Source of the DNA: Chryseobacterium gleum
GTDB taxonomy: Bacteria > Bacteroidota > Bacteroidia > Flavobacteriales_D > Sanyastnellaceae
Reading direction: 5' to 3'
DNA length: 5,431 bases
Assembly (NCBI GenBank): GCA_945897395.1
Contig: CAMDFE010000125.1
Coordinates: forward strand, 1-5,431
Shown one piece after another: positions 1-4,956 of the stretch. Made by a program: the position numbers and the translations under genes. The notes under the pieces are model-generated. The model searched no databases. It saw only the letters and a list, made by a program, of their open reading frames with translations, and was not told the DNA's origin. How positions within the stretch are numbered: the stretch's first letter is position 1; each line of letters opens with the position of its first letter.

Positions 1-126
1 GAGAACCTGACTTACGTAATCTGCTAGACCACGTGCCTTGATTTCGCTCTCAATAAATTCCTTAACCTTTTTTTCCTTCCCGCTAATGGCGCGAACCACG
101 TACCACTTTTTTACAATATCGCTCAT
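1..126 (-). CDS. nusG: Transcription termination/antitermination protein NusG (N-terminal part only)
   Basis: The first 42 codons of a gene that runs off the left edge. The peptide starts MSDIVKKWYVVRAISGKEKK, the opening of the NusG NGN domain: a KWYVVR strand, then a GKE..V...I helix. NusG binds RNA polymerase over the main channel, suppresses pausing, and through its absent C-terminal KOW domain contacts Rho or the ribosome. The ATG at 126-124 lies 17 nt after the secE stop, so the two are almost certainly co-transcribed, as secE-nusG is in most bacteria. The spacer has no Shine-Dalgarno sequence. The KOW domain, and any Bacteroidota-type insertion, cannot be judged here. Identification rests on the N-terminal motif plus the secE neighbour. 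Confidence 0.93.
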   Translation of the reverse strand, partial: MSDIVKKWYVVRAISGKEKKVKEFIESEIKARGLADYVSQVL

Positions 127-143
127 TATTCCGAGTTGTTATG

Positions 144-341
144 TTAGGCAATAAAGTCATAAATCATTTTAATGATTCCCTTGCCGAAGGCAAAGTCTAT
201 TAAAAAGATCAAGGCTCCCAAAACCAGAATGGATATGAATGTAAGTACTGTGCTTTCTTGCAATTCCTTCCAAGCAGGCCAAGTTACTTTATTCATCAAC
301 TCATCGTATGATTCCTTCAAATATGTAATAATTGCTGCCAT
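144..341 (-). CDS. secE: Preprotein translocase subunit SecE
   Basis: A 65-residue inner-membrane protein that clamps SecY in the SecYEG channel, through which unfolded proteins are exported. The amphipathic N-terminal region carries the SecE signature V19-T-W21-P22-AWK-E26-L27. A single hydrophobic membrane segment follows at about residues 31-50, then a short basic tail. This is the one-TM form found in most bacteria, not the three-TM E. coli form. I chose the ATG at 341-339. An in-frame reading continues to 386, but the extra 15 residues would be encoded inside tRNA-Trp, so that start is rejected. The gene begins 15 nt after the tRNA-Trp discriminator base and ends 17 nt before nusG. No Shine-Dalgarno sequence is visible; the leader is A-rich. 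Confidence 0.95.
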   Translation of the reverse strand: MAAIITYLKESYDELMNKVTWPAWKELQESTVLTFISILVLGALIFLIDFAFGKGIIKMIYDFIA

Positions 342-356
342 AACTTTTAGTTTTCG

Positions 357-427
357 CACGGGCGCCTGGACTCGAACCAAGATCAACGGTTTTGGAGACC
401 GCTATTCTACCATTGAACTACGCCCGT
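357..427 (-). tRNA. tRNA-Trp (anticodon CCA)
   Basis: A 71-nt cloverleaf. The acceptor stem ACGGGCG/CGCCCGU pairs at all seven positions. The D arm is GUUC/GAAU. The anticodon stem is GCGGU/ACCGU with anticodon CCA at 393-395. The T arm is CUUGG/CCAGG around UUCGAGU. Discriminator G73 (position 357) is the usual bacterial tRNA-Trp identity base. CCA is not encoded: the next bases are CGA. It sits between tuf and secE, a placement common in bacterial tuf-secE-nusG clusters, so it is probably cut from the same transcript. Confidence 0.96.
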
Positions 428-451
428 AAGGTTGTTTCTATAAATGTCAAA

Positions 452-488
452 AGTGAAGACAGAAACTTACGCAGTTTCCGCCTTCACT
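452..488 (-). terminator. Strong hairpin after tuf, probable partial terminator or processing site
   Basis: On the minus strand AGTGAAGGCGGAAACT (488-473) pairs with AGTTTCTGTCTTCACT (467-452) over 16 continuous base pairs, two of them G-U, around a 5-nt loop GCGTA. The tail is only modestly U-rich (TTTGACATTTA). The stem begins 15 nt after the tuf stop and ends 24 nt before tRNA-Trp. It is well placed to reduce transcription from tuf into tRNA-Trp-secE-nusG, or to be a cleavage site that separates and stabilises the tuf mRNA. The broken U-tract suggests incomplete termination. The hairpin is seen directly; its function is inferred. Confidence 0.6.
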
Positions 489-503
489 ATGTTGTACTAA
501 ATA

Positions 504-1691
504 TTACTTAATGATATCAGTTACTTGTCCAGCACCAACGGTACGGCCACCTTCGCGTATAGCGAAACGAAGACCTTTGTCCATTGCGATTGGAGCAATT
601 AATTTAACAGTGATAGATACGTTATCTCCAGGAAGTACCATTTCGCGACCAGCATCTAGAGAAATCTCTCCAGTTACGTCAGTTGTACGGAAGTAGAACT
701 GTGGACGGTATTTGTTATGGAATGGAGTGTGACGTCCACCTTCTTCTTTCTTCAATACGTAGATCTCAGCTTTGAATTCAGTGTGAGGAAGGATTGAACC
801 TGGAGCACAGATAACCATACCACGACGGATATCACTCTTTTCAATTCCACGCAACAACAAACCAACGTTGTCACCTGCTTCTCCGCGATCTAAGATCTTA
901 CGGAACATCTCAACACCAGTACAAACTGATTTTAATTTTTCTTCGTTGAAACCAATGATATCAACCTCATTTCCTGTGTTGATAACACCACGCTCGATAC
1001 GTCCAGTTGCTACGGTACCACGACCAGTGATCGTAAATACGTCCTCAACAGACATCAAGAAAGGCTTCTCAGTTTCACGAGGAGGAATTGGAATCCAAGT
1101 GTCAACTGCAGTCATTAATTCCATAACTGTAGCAACCCATTTTGCATCACCATTCAATGCACCCAAAGCAGAACCTTGGATTACAGGAGTATTGTCTCCA
1201 TCGTACTCGTAGAAAGAAAGTAATTCACGAATCTCCATTTCAACTAACTCTAACAATTCTGGATCATCTACCATGTCAACTTTGTTCATGAAAACCACAA
1301 TACGTGGAACACCAACTTGACGACCTAATAGGATGTGCTCGCGAGTTTGTGGCATTGGACCATCTGTAGCTGCAACAACTAGGATAGCACCGTCCATTTG
1401 CGCAGCACCAGTAACCATGTTCTTAACATAGTCAGCGTGACCTGGACAGTCAACGTGAGCATAGTGACGACTTGCTGTTGAGTACTCAACGTGAGCAGTG
1501 TTAATAGTGATACCACGCTCTTTTTCTTCAGGAGCGTTATCGATAGAGGCGAAATCACGCTTCTCTGCTAAACCTTCACCAGCCAATACGTTGGTGATGG
1601 CAGCGGTTAACGTAGTTTTACCGTGGTCTACGTGACCAATAGTTCCAATGTTCACGTGGGGTTTGGAACGGTCAAATGCTTCTTTAGCCAT
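504..1691 (-). CDS. tuf: Translation elongation factor Tu
   Basis: EF-Tu, 395 residues, the usual length for Bacteroidota. As the GTP complex it carries aminoacyl-tRNA to the ribosomal A site. The G domain has every GTPase motif: G1 GHVDHGKT (19-26), G2 RGITI (59-63), G3 DCPGH (81-85), G4 NKVD (136-139) and G5 GSAL (173-176). Domains 2 and 3 follow and end in the conserved VGAGQVTDIIK. No residue looks abnormal. The ATG at 1691-1689 gives the canonical MAKEAFDRSKPHVNIGTIGH start. The leader has no Shine-Dalgarno sequence but is very A-rich and contains an AAAC tandem repeat. Four tRNA genes precede it and tRNA-Trp-secE-nusG follow, which is the tufB-type context. Expression probably comes from the promoter ahead of the tRNAs. 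Confidence 0.99.
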   Translation of the reverse strand: MAKEAFDRSKPHVNIGTIGHVDHGKTTLTAAITNVLAGEGLAEKRDFASIDNAPEEKERGITINTAHVEYSTASRHYAHVDCPGHADYVKNMVTGAAQMDGAILVVAATDGPMPQTREHILLGRQVGVPRIVVFMNKVDMVDDPELLELVEMEIRELLSFYEYDGDNTPVIQGSALGALNGDAKWVATVMELMTAVDTWIPIPPRETEKPFLMSVEDVFTITGRGTVATGRIERGVINTGNEVDIIGFNEEKLKSVCTGVEMFRKILDRGEAGDNVGLLLRGIEKSDIRRGMVICAPGSILPHTEFKAEIYVLKKEEGGRHTPFHNKYRPQFYFRTTDVTGEISLDAGREMVLPGDNVSITVKLIAPIAMDKGLRFAIREGGRTVGAGQVTDIIK

Positions 1692-1697
1692 TGGGTT

Positions 1698-1713
1698 GTT
1701 TGTTTGTTTGTTT
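1698..1713 (-). repeat. Tetranucleotide tandem repeat in the tuf leader
   Basis: Four perfect copies of GTTT on the plus strand (AAAC in the tuf mRNA). They end 6 nt before the tuf ATG and continue upstream into an A-run. The practical effect is an unstructured, A-rich leader, which suits initiation without a Shine-Dalgarno sequence. Copy number could vary by slippage; whether it does is not known from one sequence. Confidence 0.85.
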
Positions 1714-1810
1714 TTTTATTTCTTTATTAAATAGCCTTTCTTATTTGTTCAATTGCAAAACTTAAATCACTTTGTACGTTTACGCTTCTATTCATTCAAC
1801 TTCTCTGTAG

Positions 1811-1882
1811 AGCCGTTGAGGGGATTTGAACCCCTGACCTCTTCCTTACCAAGGTAGTGCTCTACCCCTGAGCTACCACGGC
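1811..1882 (-). tRNA. tRNA-Thr (anticodon GGU)
   Basis: A 72-nt cloverleaf that reads the common ACC/ACU codons. The D arm is GCUC/GAGC with a short loop, the anticodon GGU is at 1848-1850, and the T arm AGGGG/CCCCU surrounds UUCAAAU. Discriminator is U73; CCA is not encoded (next bases CUA). Two stems carry a mismatch: G6-A67 in the acceptor (1877 and 1817) and A29-A41 in the anticodon stem (1855 and 1843). All other pairs are good. It is the last of the four tRNAs, 119 nt ahead of tuf, matching E. coli thrT before tufB. The identity is secure; the mismatches could be real or sequence errors. Confidence 0.93.
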
Positions 1883-1896
1883 TTTTGGGAAAGTAG

Positions 1897-1969
1897 AGCG
1901 GGAGACGAGGCTCGAACTCGCGACATTTAGCTTGGAAGGCTAATGCTCTACCAACTGAGCTACTCCCGC
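1897..1969 (-). tRNA. tRNA-Gly (anticodon UCC)
   Basis: A 73-nt cloverleaf with a perfect acceptor stem GCGGGAG/CUCCCGC, D arm GCUC/GAGC, anticodon stem UUAGC/GCUAA, and anticodon UCC at 1934-1936. The T arm GCGAG/CUCGU has one G-U pair and surrounds UUCGAGC. Discriminator U73; CCA is not encoded (next bases CUA). It reads GGA/GGG codons. Only 14 nt separate it from tRNA-Thr(GGU). It corresponds to glyT of the E. coli tufB operon. Confidence 0.97.
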
Positions 1970-2014
1970 TTTTTATTGACCGACAGTCATTCCACCCTAA
2001 TGAGCAGTAAAGAG

Positions 2015-2097
2015 TGGGGAGAACAGGATTCGAACCTGTGAAGGTGTACACCAACAGATTTACAGTCTGTTCTCGTTGGCCGCTTGAGTATCTCCCC
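2015..2097 (-). tRNA. tRNA-Tyr (anticodon GUA)
   Basis: An 83-nt class II tRNA with the long variable arm expected for bacterial tRNA-Tyr, containing the self-pairing GGUGUACACC. The acceptor stem GGGGAGA/UCUCCCC is perfect, the anticodon stem is ACAGA/UCUGU with GUA at 2061-2063, and the T arm ACAGG/CCUGU surrounds UUCGAAU. Discriminator A73; CCA is not encoded (next bases CUC). Its 5' end is only 2 nt from the encoded CCA of the tRNA-Thr(UGU) before it, while 45 nt separate it from tRNA-Gly. It corresponds to tyrU of the E. coli tufB operon. Confidence 0.97.
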
Positions 2098-2099
2098 TT

Positions 2100-2176
2100 T
2101 GGAGCCGGTGGAGGGATTCGAACCCCCGACCAGCTGATTACAAATCAGCTGCTCTGGCCAGCTGAGCTACACCGGC
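2100..2176 (-). tRNA. tRNA-Thr (anticodon UGU), with encoded CCA
   Basis: A cloverleaf of 74 nt (2103-2176) plus a CCA at 2102-2100. The acceptor stem GCCGGUG/CACCGGC is perfect, the D arm is GCUC/GAGC, and the anticodon loop UUUGUAA holds UGU at 2142-2140 on the stem GCUGA/UCAGC. The T arm GGGGG/CCCUC surrounds UUCGAAU and has one G-U pair. Discriminator U73. It is the only tRNA here followed by CCA; with no other encoded CCA in the cluster, this may be chance. It is first in the operon, as thrU is in E. coli, and reads ACA/ACG codons. Confidence 0.97.
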
Positions 2177-2219
2177 GTCAAAACGTTTTTAGTGATTCAA
2201 AGAACTACAACAAAAACAA

Positions 2220-2239
2220 CCCCAATCCGTAAATTGGGG
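2220..2239 (-). terminator. Probable intrinsic terminator after hpf
   Basis: On the minus strand CCCCAAT (2239-2233) pairs with ATTGGGG (2226-2220) around the 6-nt loop TTACGG. A T-rich tail TTGTTTTTGTTG follows. This is a compact intrinsic terminator for transcripts leaving hpf, whose stop is about 50 nt upstream. It lies directly downstream of the tRNA operon promoter, so a transcript started there may lack some or all of the first arm. The hairpin is seen; termination is inferred. Confidence 0.65.
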
Positions 2240-2242
2240 GTG

Positions 2243-2273
2243 CAAAGGTAGTTATTATTTTGACATATCCAAA
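2243..2273 (-). promoter_or_regulatory. Promoter of the tRNA-tuf-secE-nusG operon
   Basis: It has TTTG at 2273-2270, a 19-nt spacer, then TACCTTTG at 2250-2243, a full match to the Bacteroidota housekeeping consensus TTTG-N17-23-TAnnTTTG. The likely start, a few bases after the second box, is about 2241-2234, some 60 nt ahead of tRNA-Thr(UGU). It lies in the short gap between the hpf stop and the tRNAs. The match to consensus suits a stable-RNA and tuf operon, which needs strong expression. Confidence 0.8.
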
Positions 2274-2290
2274 CTCTAATGCAATTTTTT

Positions 2291-2581
2291 TTACTGCTTT
2301 TCCTTATTTTTTTCAATCTGGTGCTTCAGCGCATCAACAGCCAAATCCGTAGCTTCTTCGAATGTCTTGCATTGCTTTTTTGCAAAGAGCTCTTTTCCAG
2401 GTACTTTTAGTATTATTTCCGTGATTTTGTTCTCCTGATCGGCATTTTTATCCAATCGTAATAAAATTTCAGCTTTATGTATCGCCGGATGAAAAACACC
2501 TAACTTTTTTGTTTTCTCCTCAACGAATTCGATCAACTTTAAGTCGGCGTCGAAATGAATACTTTGAACTGTGATTTGCAT
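2291..2581 (-). CDS. hpf: Ribosome hibernation promoting factor, short HPF/RaiA (YfiA) family
   Basis: A 96-residue protein of the S30AE/HPF family, which binds the 30S decoding channel in slow growth, blocks mRNA and tRNA, and protects idle ribosomes. The pattern is the family's beta-alpha-beta-beta-beta-alpha fold: strand 1-10 (MQITVQSIHF), helix about 12-27, strands about 36-45, 53-61 and 64-69, and helix about 73-94 ending in a lysine-rich tail. The length fits the short form; the C-terminal dimerisation domain of long HPF is missing. The ATG is 5 nt after the stop of the recombinase gene, so the pair is probably co-transcribed and translationally coupled. A terminator hairpin follows. 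Short HPF and RaiA cannot be told apart with certainty by eye. Confidence 0.9.
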   Translation of the reverse strand: MQITVQSIHFDADLKLIEFVEEKTKKLGVFHPAIHKAEILLRLDKNADQENKITEIILKVPGKELFAKKQCKTFEEATDLAVDALKHQIEKNKEKQ

Positions 2582-2586
2582 AGCGA

Positions 2587-3477
2587 TTAGTTTTTAGGTG
2601 ATTTATTTTCTCTTGGGTGCAAATGAGAATGGATACGTTTCAAACGATCGGTGCTCAAATGGGTGTATACTTGCGTGGCAGCTAAATTAGCATGACCTAA
2701 GATTTCTTTGATGTGATTCAAATCGGCCCCGTTGTTCAGCATGTGAGTAGCAAAACTATGGCGCAAAACGTGAGGACTTTTTTTCTTCTGAGTCGTAACA
2801 AGCGATAAGGAGGATTTAACCCTTCTATAAAAGCTCGACCTACTTAACGGTCGTCCCTTTTCGTTCTGAAACAATGCAGCTTCACTGTTAATTAATTGAG
2901 CCGAGCTCATATGCAATTTTAACTTTTGAATCATTTCTTCGTTAACGGGCACATACCTGACTTTGTTTCGCTTGCCTAAAACTTTTATTTGACCCATTCC
3001 AAAGTCAATATCACGATGCCGAAGTCCCATCATCTCGGATAGGCGAATTCCAGTTTCGTAAAACAGTTGAATCATCAGCGCATTAACTTTTTCGGAATAA
3101 ATATCTGTATCGTCGAGCCGATACAAATCGAGCCCTTGTTTCTCTTGCAGTGTTTCAGGCAAGCGGGAGGGACGTTTAGGCTTCGTAACTCCTTTTGATG
3201 GATTAATATCAATCTCCTTCCGCTTCATTAAAAATCGAAACCAAGCGTTGAGCGCAGATAATTTACGATGAATGCTGCGCTCCGAAATATCCTGAATCAT
3301 TAACTCACTTATCCAACTTCGAATATGCGTGGTTTGCACACTTGCAACATCGGTAATCTCAAATTGAACGAGCATGAATTCTTCGAATTGGCCTATATCG
3401 CTGCGGTAAGCCGAAACTGTATGAACAGAAGACCGCTTTTCGCTGGTTAAGTATTCAAAGAATGGAGTAATGTTCAC
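2587..3477 (-). CDS. XerC/XerD-type tyrosine recombinase
   Basis: A 296-residue tyrosine recombinase, the normal length for chromosomal XerC/XerD, which resolve chromosome dimers at dif. The N-terminal SAM-like DNA-binding domain (about 1-100) has the typical SEKRSSVHTVSAYRSD opening. The catalytic domain keeps the full active site: R145 (ETGIRLSE), K169 (VLGKRNK), H236 and R239 (HVLRHSFATH), H262 (LGH) and nucleophile Y271 (VYTH). The start is GTG at 3477-3475, supported because the family opening begins a dozen residues later and the next internal Met would remove part of that domain. A terminator stem lies 14 nt upstream, so its promoter is unclear. The hpf gene follows after 5 nt. Its place among translation genes and the lack of attachment sites argue for a housekeeping Xer, not a phage integrase. 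XerC versus XerD is left open. Confidence 0.92.
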   Translation of the reverse strand: MNITPFFEYLTSEKRSSVHTVSAYRSDIGQFEEFMLVQFEITDVASVQTTHIRSWISELMIQDISERSIHRKLSALNAWFRFLMKRKEIDINPSKGVTKPKRPSRLPETLQEKQGLDLYRLDDTDIYSEKVNALMIQLFYETGIRLSEMMGLRHRDIDFGMGQIKVLGKRNKVRYVPVNEEMIQKLKLHMSSAQLINSEAALFQNEKGRPLSRSSFYRRVKSSLSLVTTQKKKSPHVLRHSFATHMLNNGADLNHIKEILGHANLAATQVYTHLSTDRLKRIHSHLHPRENKSPKN

Positions 3478-3491
3478 TTGGTGAAAATAAA

Positions 3492-3519
3492 AAAGGTCTT
3501 GGAAAAACCCAAGACCTTT
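3492..3519 (-). terminator. Intrinsic terminator of rpsU
   Basis: On the minus strand AAAGGTCTTGG (3519-3509) pairs with CCAAGACCTTT (3502-3492) over 11 perfect base pairs around a 6-nt loop GTTTTT. The tail runs TTTATTTT. This is a textbook Rho-independent terminator starting 21 nt after the rpsU stop. Its tail runs almost into the GTG start of the recombinase gene, so it should cut most rpsU transcription before xer-hpf. Confidence 0.88.
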
Positions 3520-3540
3520 GATAAATATTGTTCAATTCAA

Positions 3541-3735
3541 TTAAGAATTCTCTTCACGCTTCATTGCAGCAATGTAAACAGCATGTTTCATTTCGTCACG
3601 ACGACGAACACTTTTCTTAGTGAATTGTTGACGAGCACGCAATTCTTTTACAACACCTGTTCTTTCAAATTTCTTTTTGAACTTCTTAAGTGCCTTGTCT
3701 ATGCTTTCGCCTTCTTTTACTGGAATAATTAACAT
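3541..3735 (-). CDS. rpsU: Small ribosomal subunit protein bS21
   Basis: A 64-residue, very basic protein with the bS21 opening MLIIPVKEGESIDKALKKFKKK cut here as MLIIPVKEGESIDKALKKFK, then a KFERTG segment and a basic helical tail (RRRDEMKHA). bS21 sits on the 30S platform near the 3' end of 16S rRNA. In Bacteroidota it helps, with bS18 and bS6, to hide the anti-Shine-Dalgarno sequence. The ATG is at 3735-3733. The leader is A-rich and lacks any Shine-Dalgarno sequence. It has its own near-consensus promoter just upstream and an intrinsic terminator just downstream, so it is probably mostly a single-gene transcript. Confidence 0.96.
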   Translation of the reverse strand: MLIIPVKEGESIDKALKKFKKKFERTGVVKELRARQQFTKKSVRRRDEMKHAVYIAAMKREENS

Positions 3736-3762
3736 GTCTTTTCTGTTTCTTTAATTGGGCGA

Positions 3763-3793
3763 CAAAAGTAATGAACTTTTCCCATTCTCCAAA
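3763..3793 (-). promoter_or_regulatory. Promoter of rpsU
   Basis: It has TTTG at 3793-3790, a 19-nt spacer and TACTTTTG at 3770-3763, a full match to the Bacteroidota consensus with the same spacing as the tRNA-tuf promoter. It begins 2 nt after the acyl-CoA dehydrogenase stop and lies about 28 nt ahead of the rpsU ATG, giving a leader of roughly 20-25 nt. Confidence 0.8.
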
Positions 3794-3795
3794 TC

Positions 3796-4935
3796 TTATT
3801 TAAGAATTTCTCTAGAAATTACTATTTTTTGGATTTCCGAGGTGCCTTCACCAATGGTACAAAGCTTTGAATCGCGGTAAAACTTTTCTACAGGGAAGTC
3901 TTTCGTATAGCCATACCCACCAAAAATCTGAACGGCCTCGGTCGACACTCTAACAGCGACTTCAGAGGCATAATATTTTGCCATTGCAGATTCCTTAGTA
4001 AGTTTCTTTTTACTGTTTTTCAAATGAGCAGCCTGTAGCAAAAGCAATTCCGCAGCCTCAATGTCAGTTCGCATATCAGCAATTTTAAATGCAATGGCTT
4101 GGAATTGTGAAATAGGTTTCCCAAATTGCTCTCTTTCTTTTGAATACTGAACGGCCGCTTCGTAAGCACCTTTCGCAATTCCTAGTGAAAGGGCTCCAAT
4201 GCTAATTCTCCCTCCATCTAAAATCTTCATAGCCTGGCTGAATCCTTCGCCAACCTTTCCCAATATTTGACTTTCGTGAATTCGGCAATCTTCAAAAATT
4301 AGTTCTGCCGTTTCTGAGGCACGCATTCCTAATTTATTTTCCTTCTTTCCTCCGCTGAATCCCCGTGTATTTCTTTCAACAACAAATGCTGTTATCCCAT
4401 GAGAATCTAGCAGATCACCTGTTCTTACAAGTACCACAGCTACTTCTCCGCTAATGCCGTGTGTAATCCAGTTTTTAGTGCCGTTAACGACCCAATATTC
4501 TCCGTCTTTAACAGCAGTGCACTTCATGCGCATAGCGTCAGAGCCAGTATTCGCTTCGGTTAATCCCCATGCACCTACCCATTCGCCTGAGGCCAATTTT
4601 GGAAGATACTTTTGCTTTTGTTCTTCGTTTCCGAATTCTAAAATATGATTGGTGCAAAGCGAATTGTGCGCAGCAACACTGAGTCCAATAGATCCGCAAA
4701 CTTTTGAAATTTCAACGATACATGCGATGTACTCGTAATAACCTAATCCAGCTCCGCCATATGCAGATGGCACGAGCACGCCCATAAGGCCAAGCTCACC
4801 CATTTTACGAAACAATTCTTTTGGGAAAATTTGTTCTTCGTCCCAGTGCATGACATGCGGTCTGATTTCTTTTTCAGCGAAGTCACGTACCATTTGCGAG
4901 ATCATTGCTTCGCTTTCTTCTTGTTTGAAGTTCAT
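3796..4935 (-). CDS. Acyl-CoA dehydrogenase (short-chain/butyryl-CoA type)
   Basis: A 379-residue FAD enzyme of the acyl-CoA dehydrogenase family, full length. It introduces the alpha-beta double bond in acyl-CoA, passing electrons to electron transfer flavoprotein. The N-terminal helical domain is at about 1-120. The middle beta domain has the FAD/substrate signature GLTEANTGSDA (124-134) and NGTKNWITHG (151-160). The C-terminal helical domain has KEREQFGKPISQFQ (266-279), GGYGYTKDFPVE (339-350) and IGEGTSEIQ (361-369). E363 aligns with the catalytic base of short- and medium-chain enzymes, in contrast to the isovaleryl and long-chain classes that carry it elsewhere. Chain length or branched-chain specificity cannot be read reliably from sequence. 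The ATG at 4935-4933 is 21 nt after apt and has a probable promoter of its own. There is no functional link to its neighbours. Confidence 0.93.
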   Translation of the reverse strand: MNFKQEESEAMISQMVRDFAEKEIRPHVMHWDEEQIFPKELFRKMGELGLMGVLVPSAYGGAGLGYYEYIACIVEISKVCGSIGLSVAAHNSLCTNHILEFGNEEQKQKYLPKLASGEWVGAWGLTEANTGSDAMRMKCTAVKDGEYWVVNGTKNWITHGISGEVAVVLVRTGDLLDSHGITAFVVERNTRGFSGGKKENKLGMRASETAELIFEDCRIHESQILGKVGEGFSQAMKILDGGRISIGALSLGIAKGAYEAAVQYSKEREQFGKPISQFQAIAFKIADMRTDIEAAELLLLQAAHLKNSKKKLTKESAMAKYYASEVAVRVSTEAVQIFGGYGYTKDFPVEKFYRDSKLCTIGEGTSEIQKIVISREILK

Positions 4936-4956
4936 GGTTCAGTTATTCTAATTTTT

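Noticed and set aside
144..386. 80-residue version of SecE with a longer N-terminus
   Set aside because: The extra 15 residues are encoded within tRNA-Trp; the ATG at 341 gives a normal SecE.
1692..1810. A separate tuf promoter, around AAGTTTTG in the gap after tRNA-Thr(GGU)
   Set aside because: The box misses the first consensus base and no TTTG or TTG lies at a workable distance upstream. Transcription from the upstream operon promoter is enough.
1970..2014. Possible terminator between tRNA-Tyr and tRNA-Gly (TGAC/GTCA then AATAAAAA)
   Set aside because: The stem has only 4 bp and the tail is A-rich on the coding strand, not T-rich.
1788..2054. Minus-strand open frame of 88 codons across the tRNA-Thr, tRNA-Gly and tRNA-Tyr genes
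   Set aside because: It reads through three cloverleaf tRNAs; peptides such as GSSSVGRALAFQ and RGSNPLNGS are well-known false proteins from translating tRNA genes.
2014..2232. Plus-strand open frame of 72 codons with GRTGFEPV and GGIRTPD
   Set aside because: It is the antisense of tRNA-Tyr and tRNA-Thr; these peptides are typical database artefacts of tRNA loci.
2587..3477. Recombinase as an integrase of a genomic island inserted by the tRNA genes
   Set aside because: Its length fits a chromosomal Xer, its neighbours are core translation genes, and no direct repeat or duplicated tRNA end was seen. A cargo region is absent.
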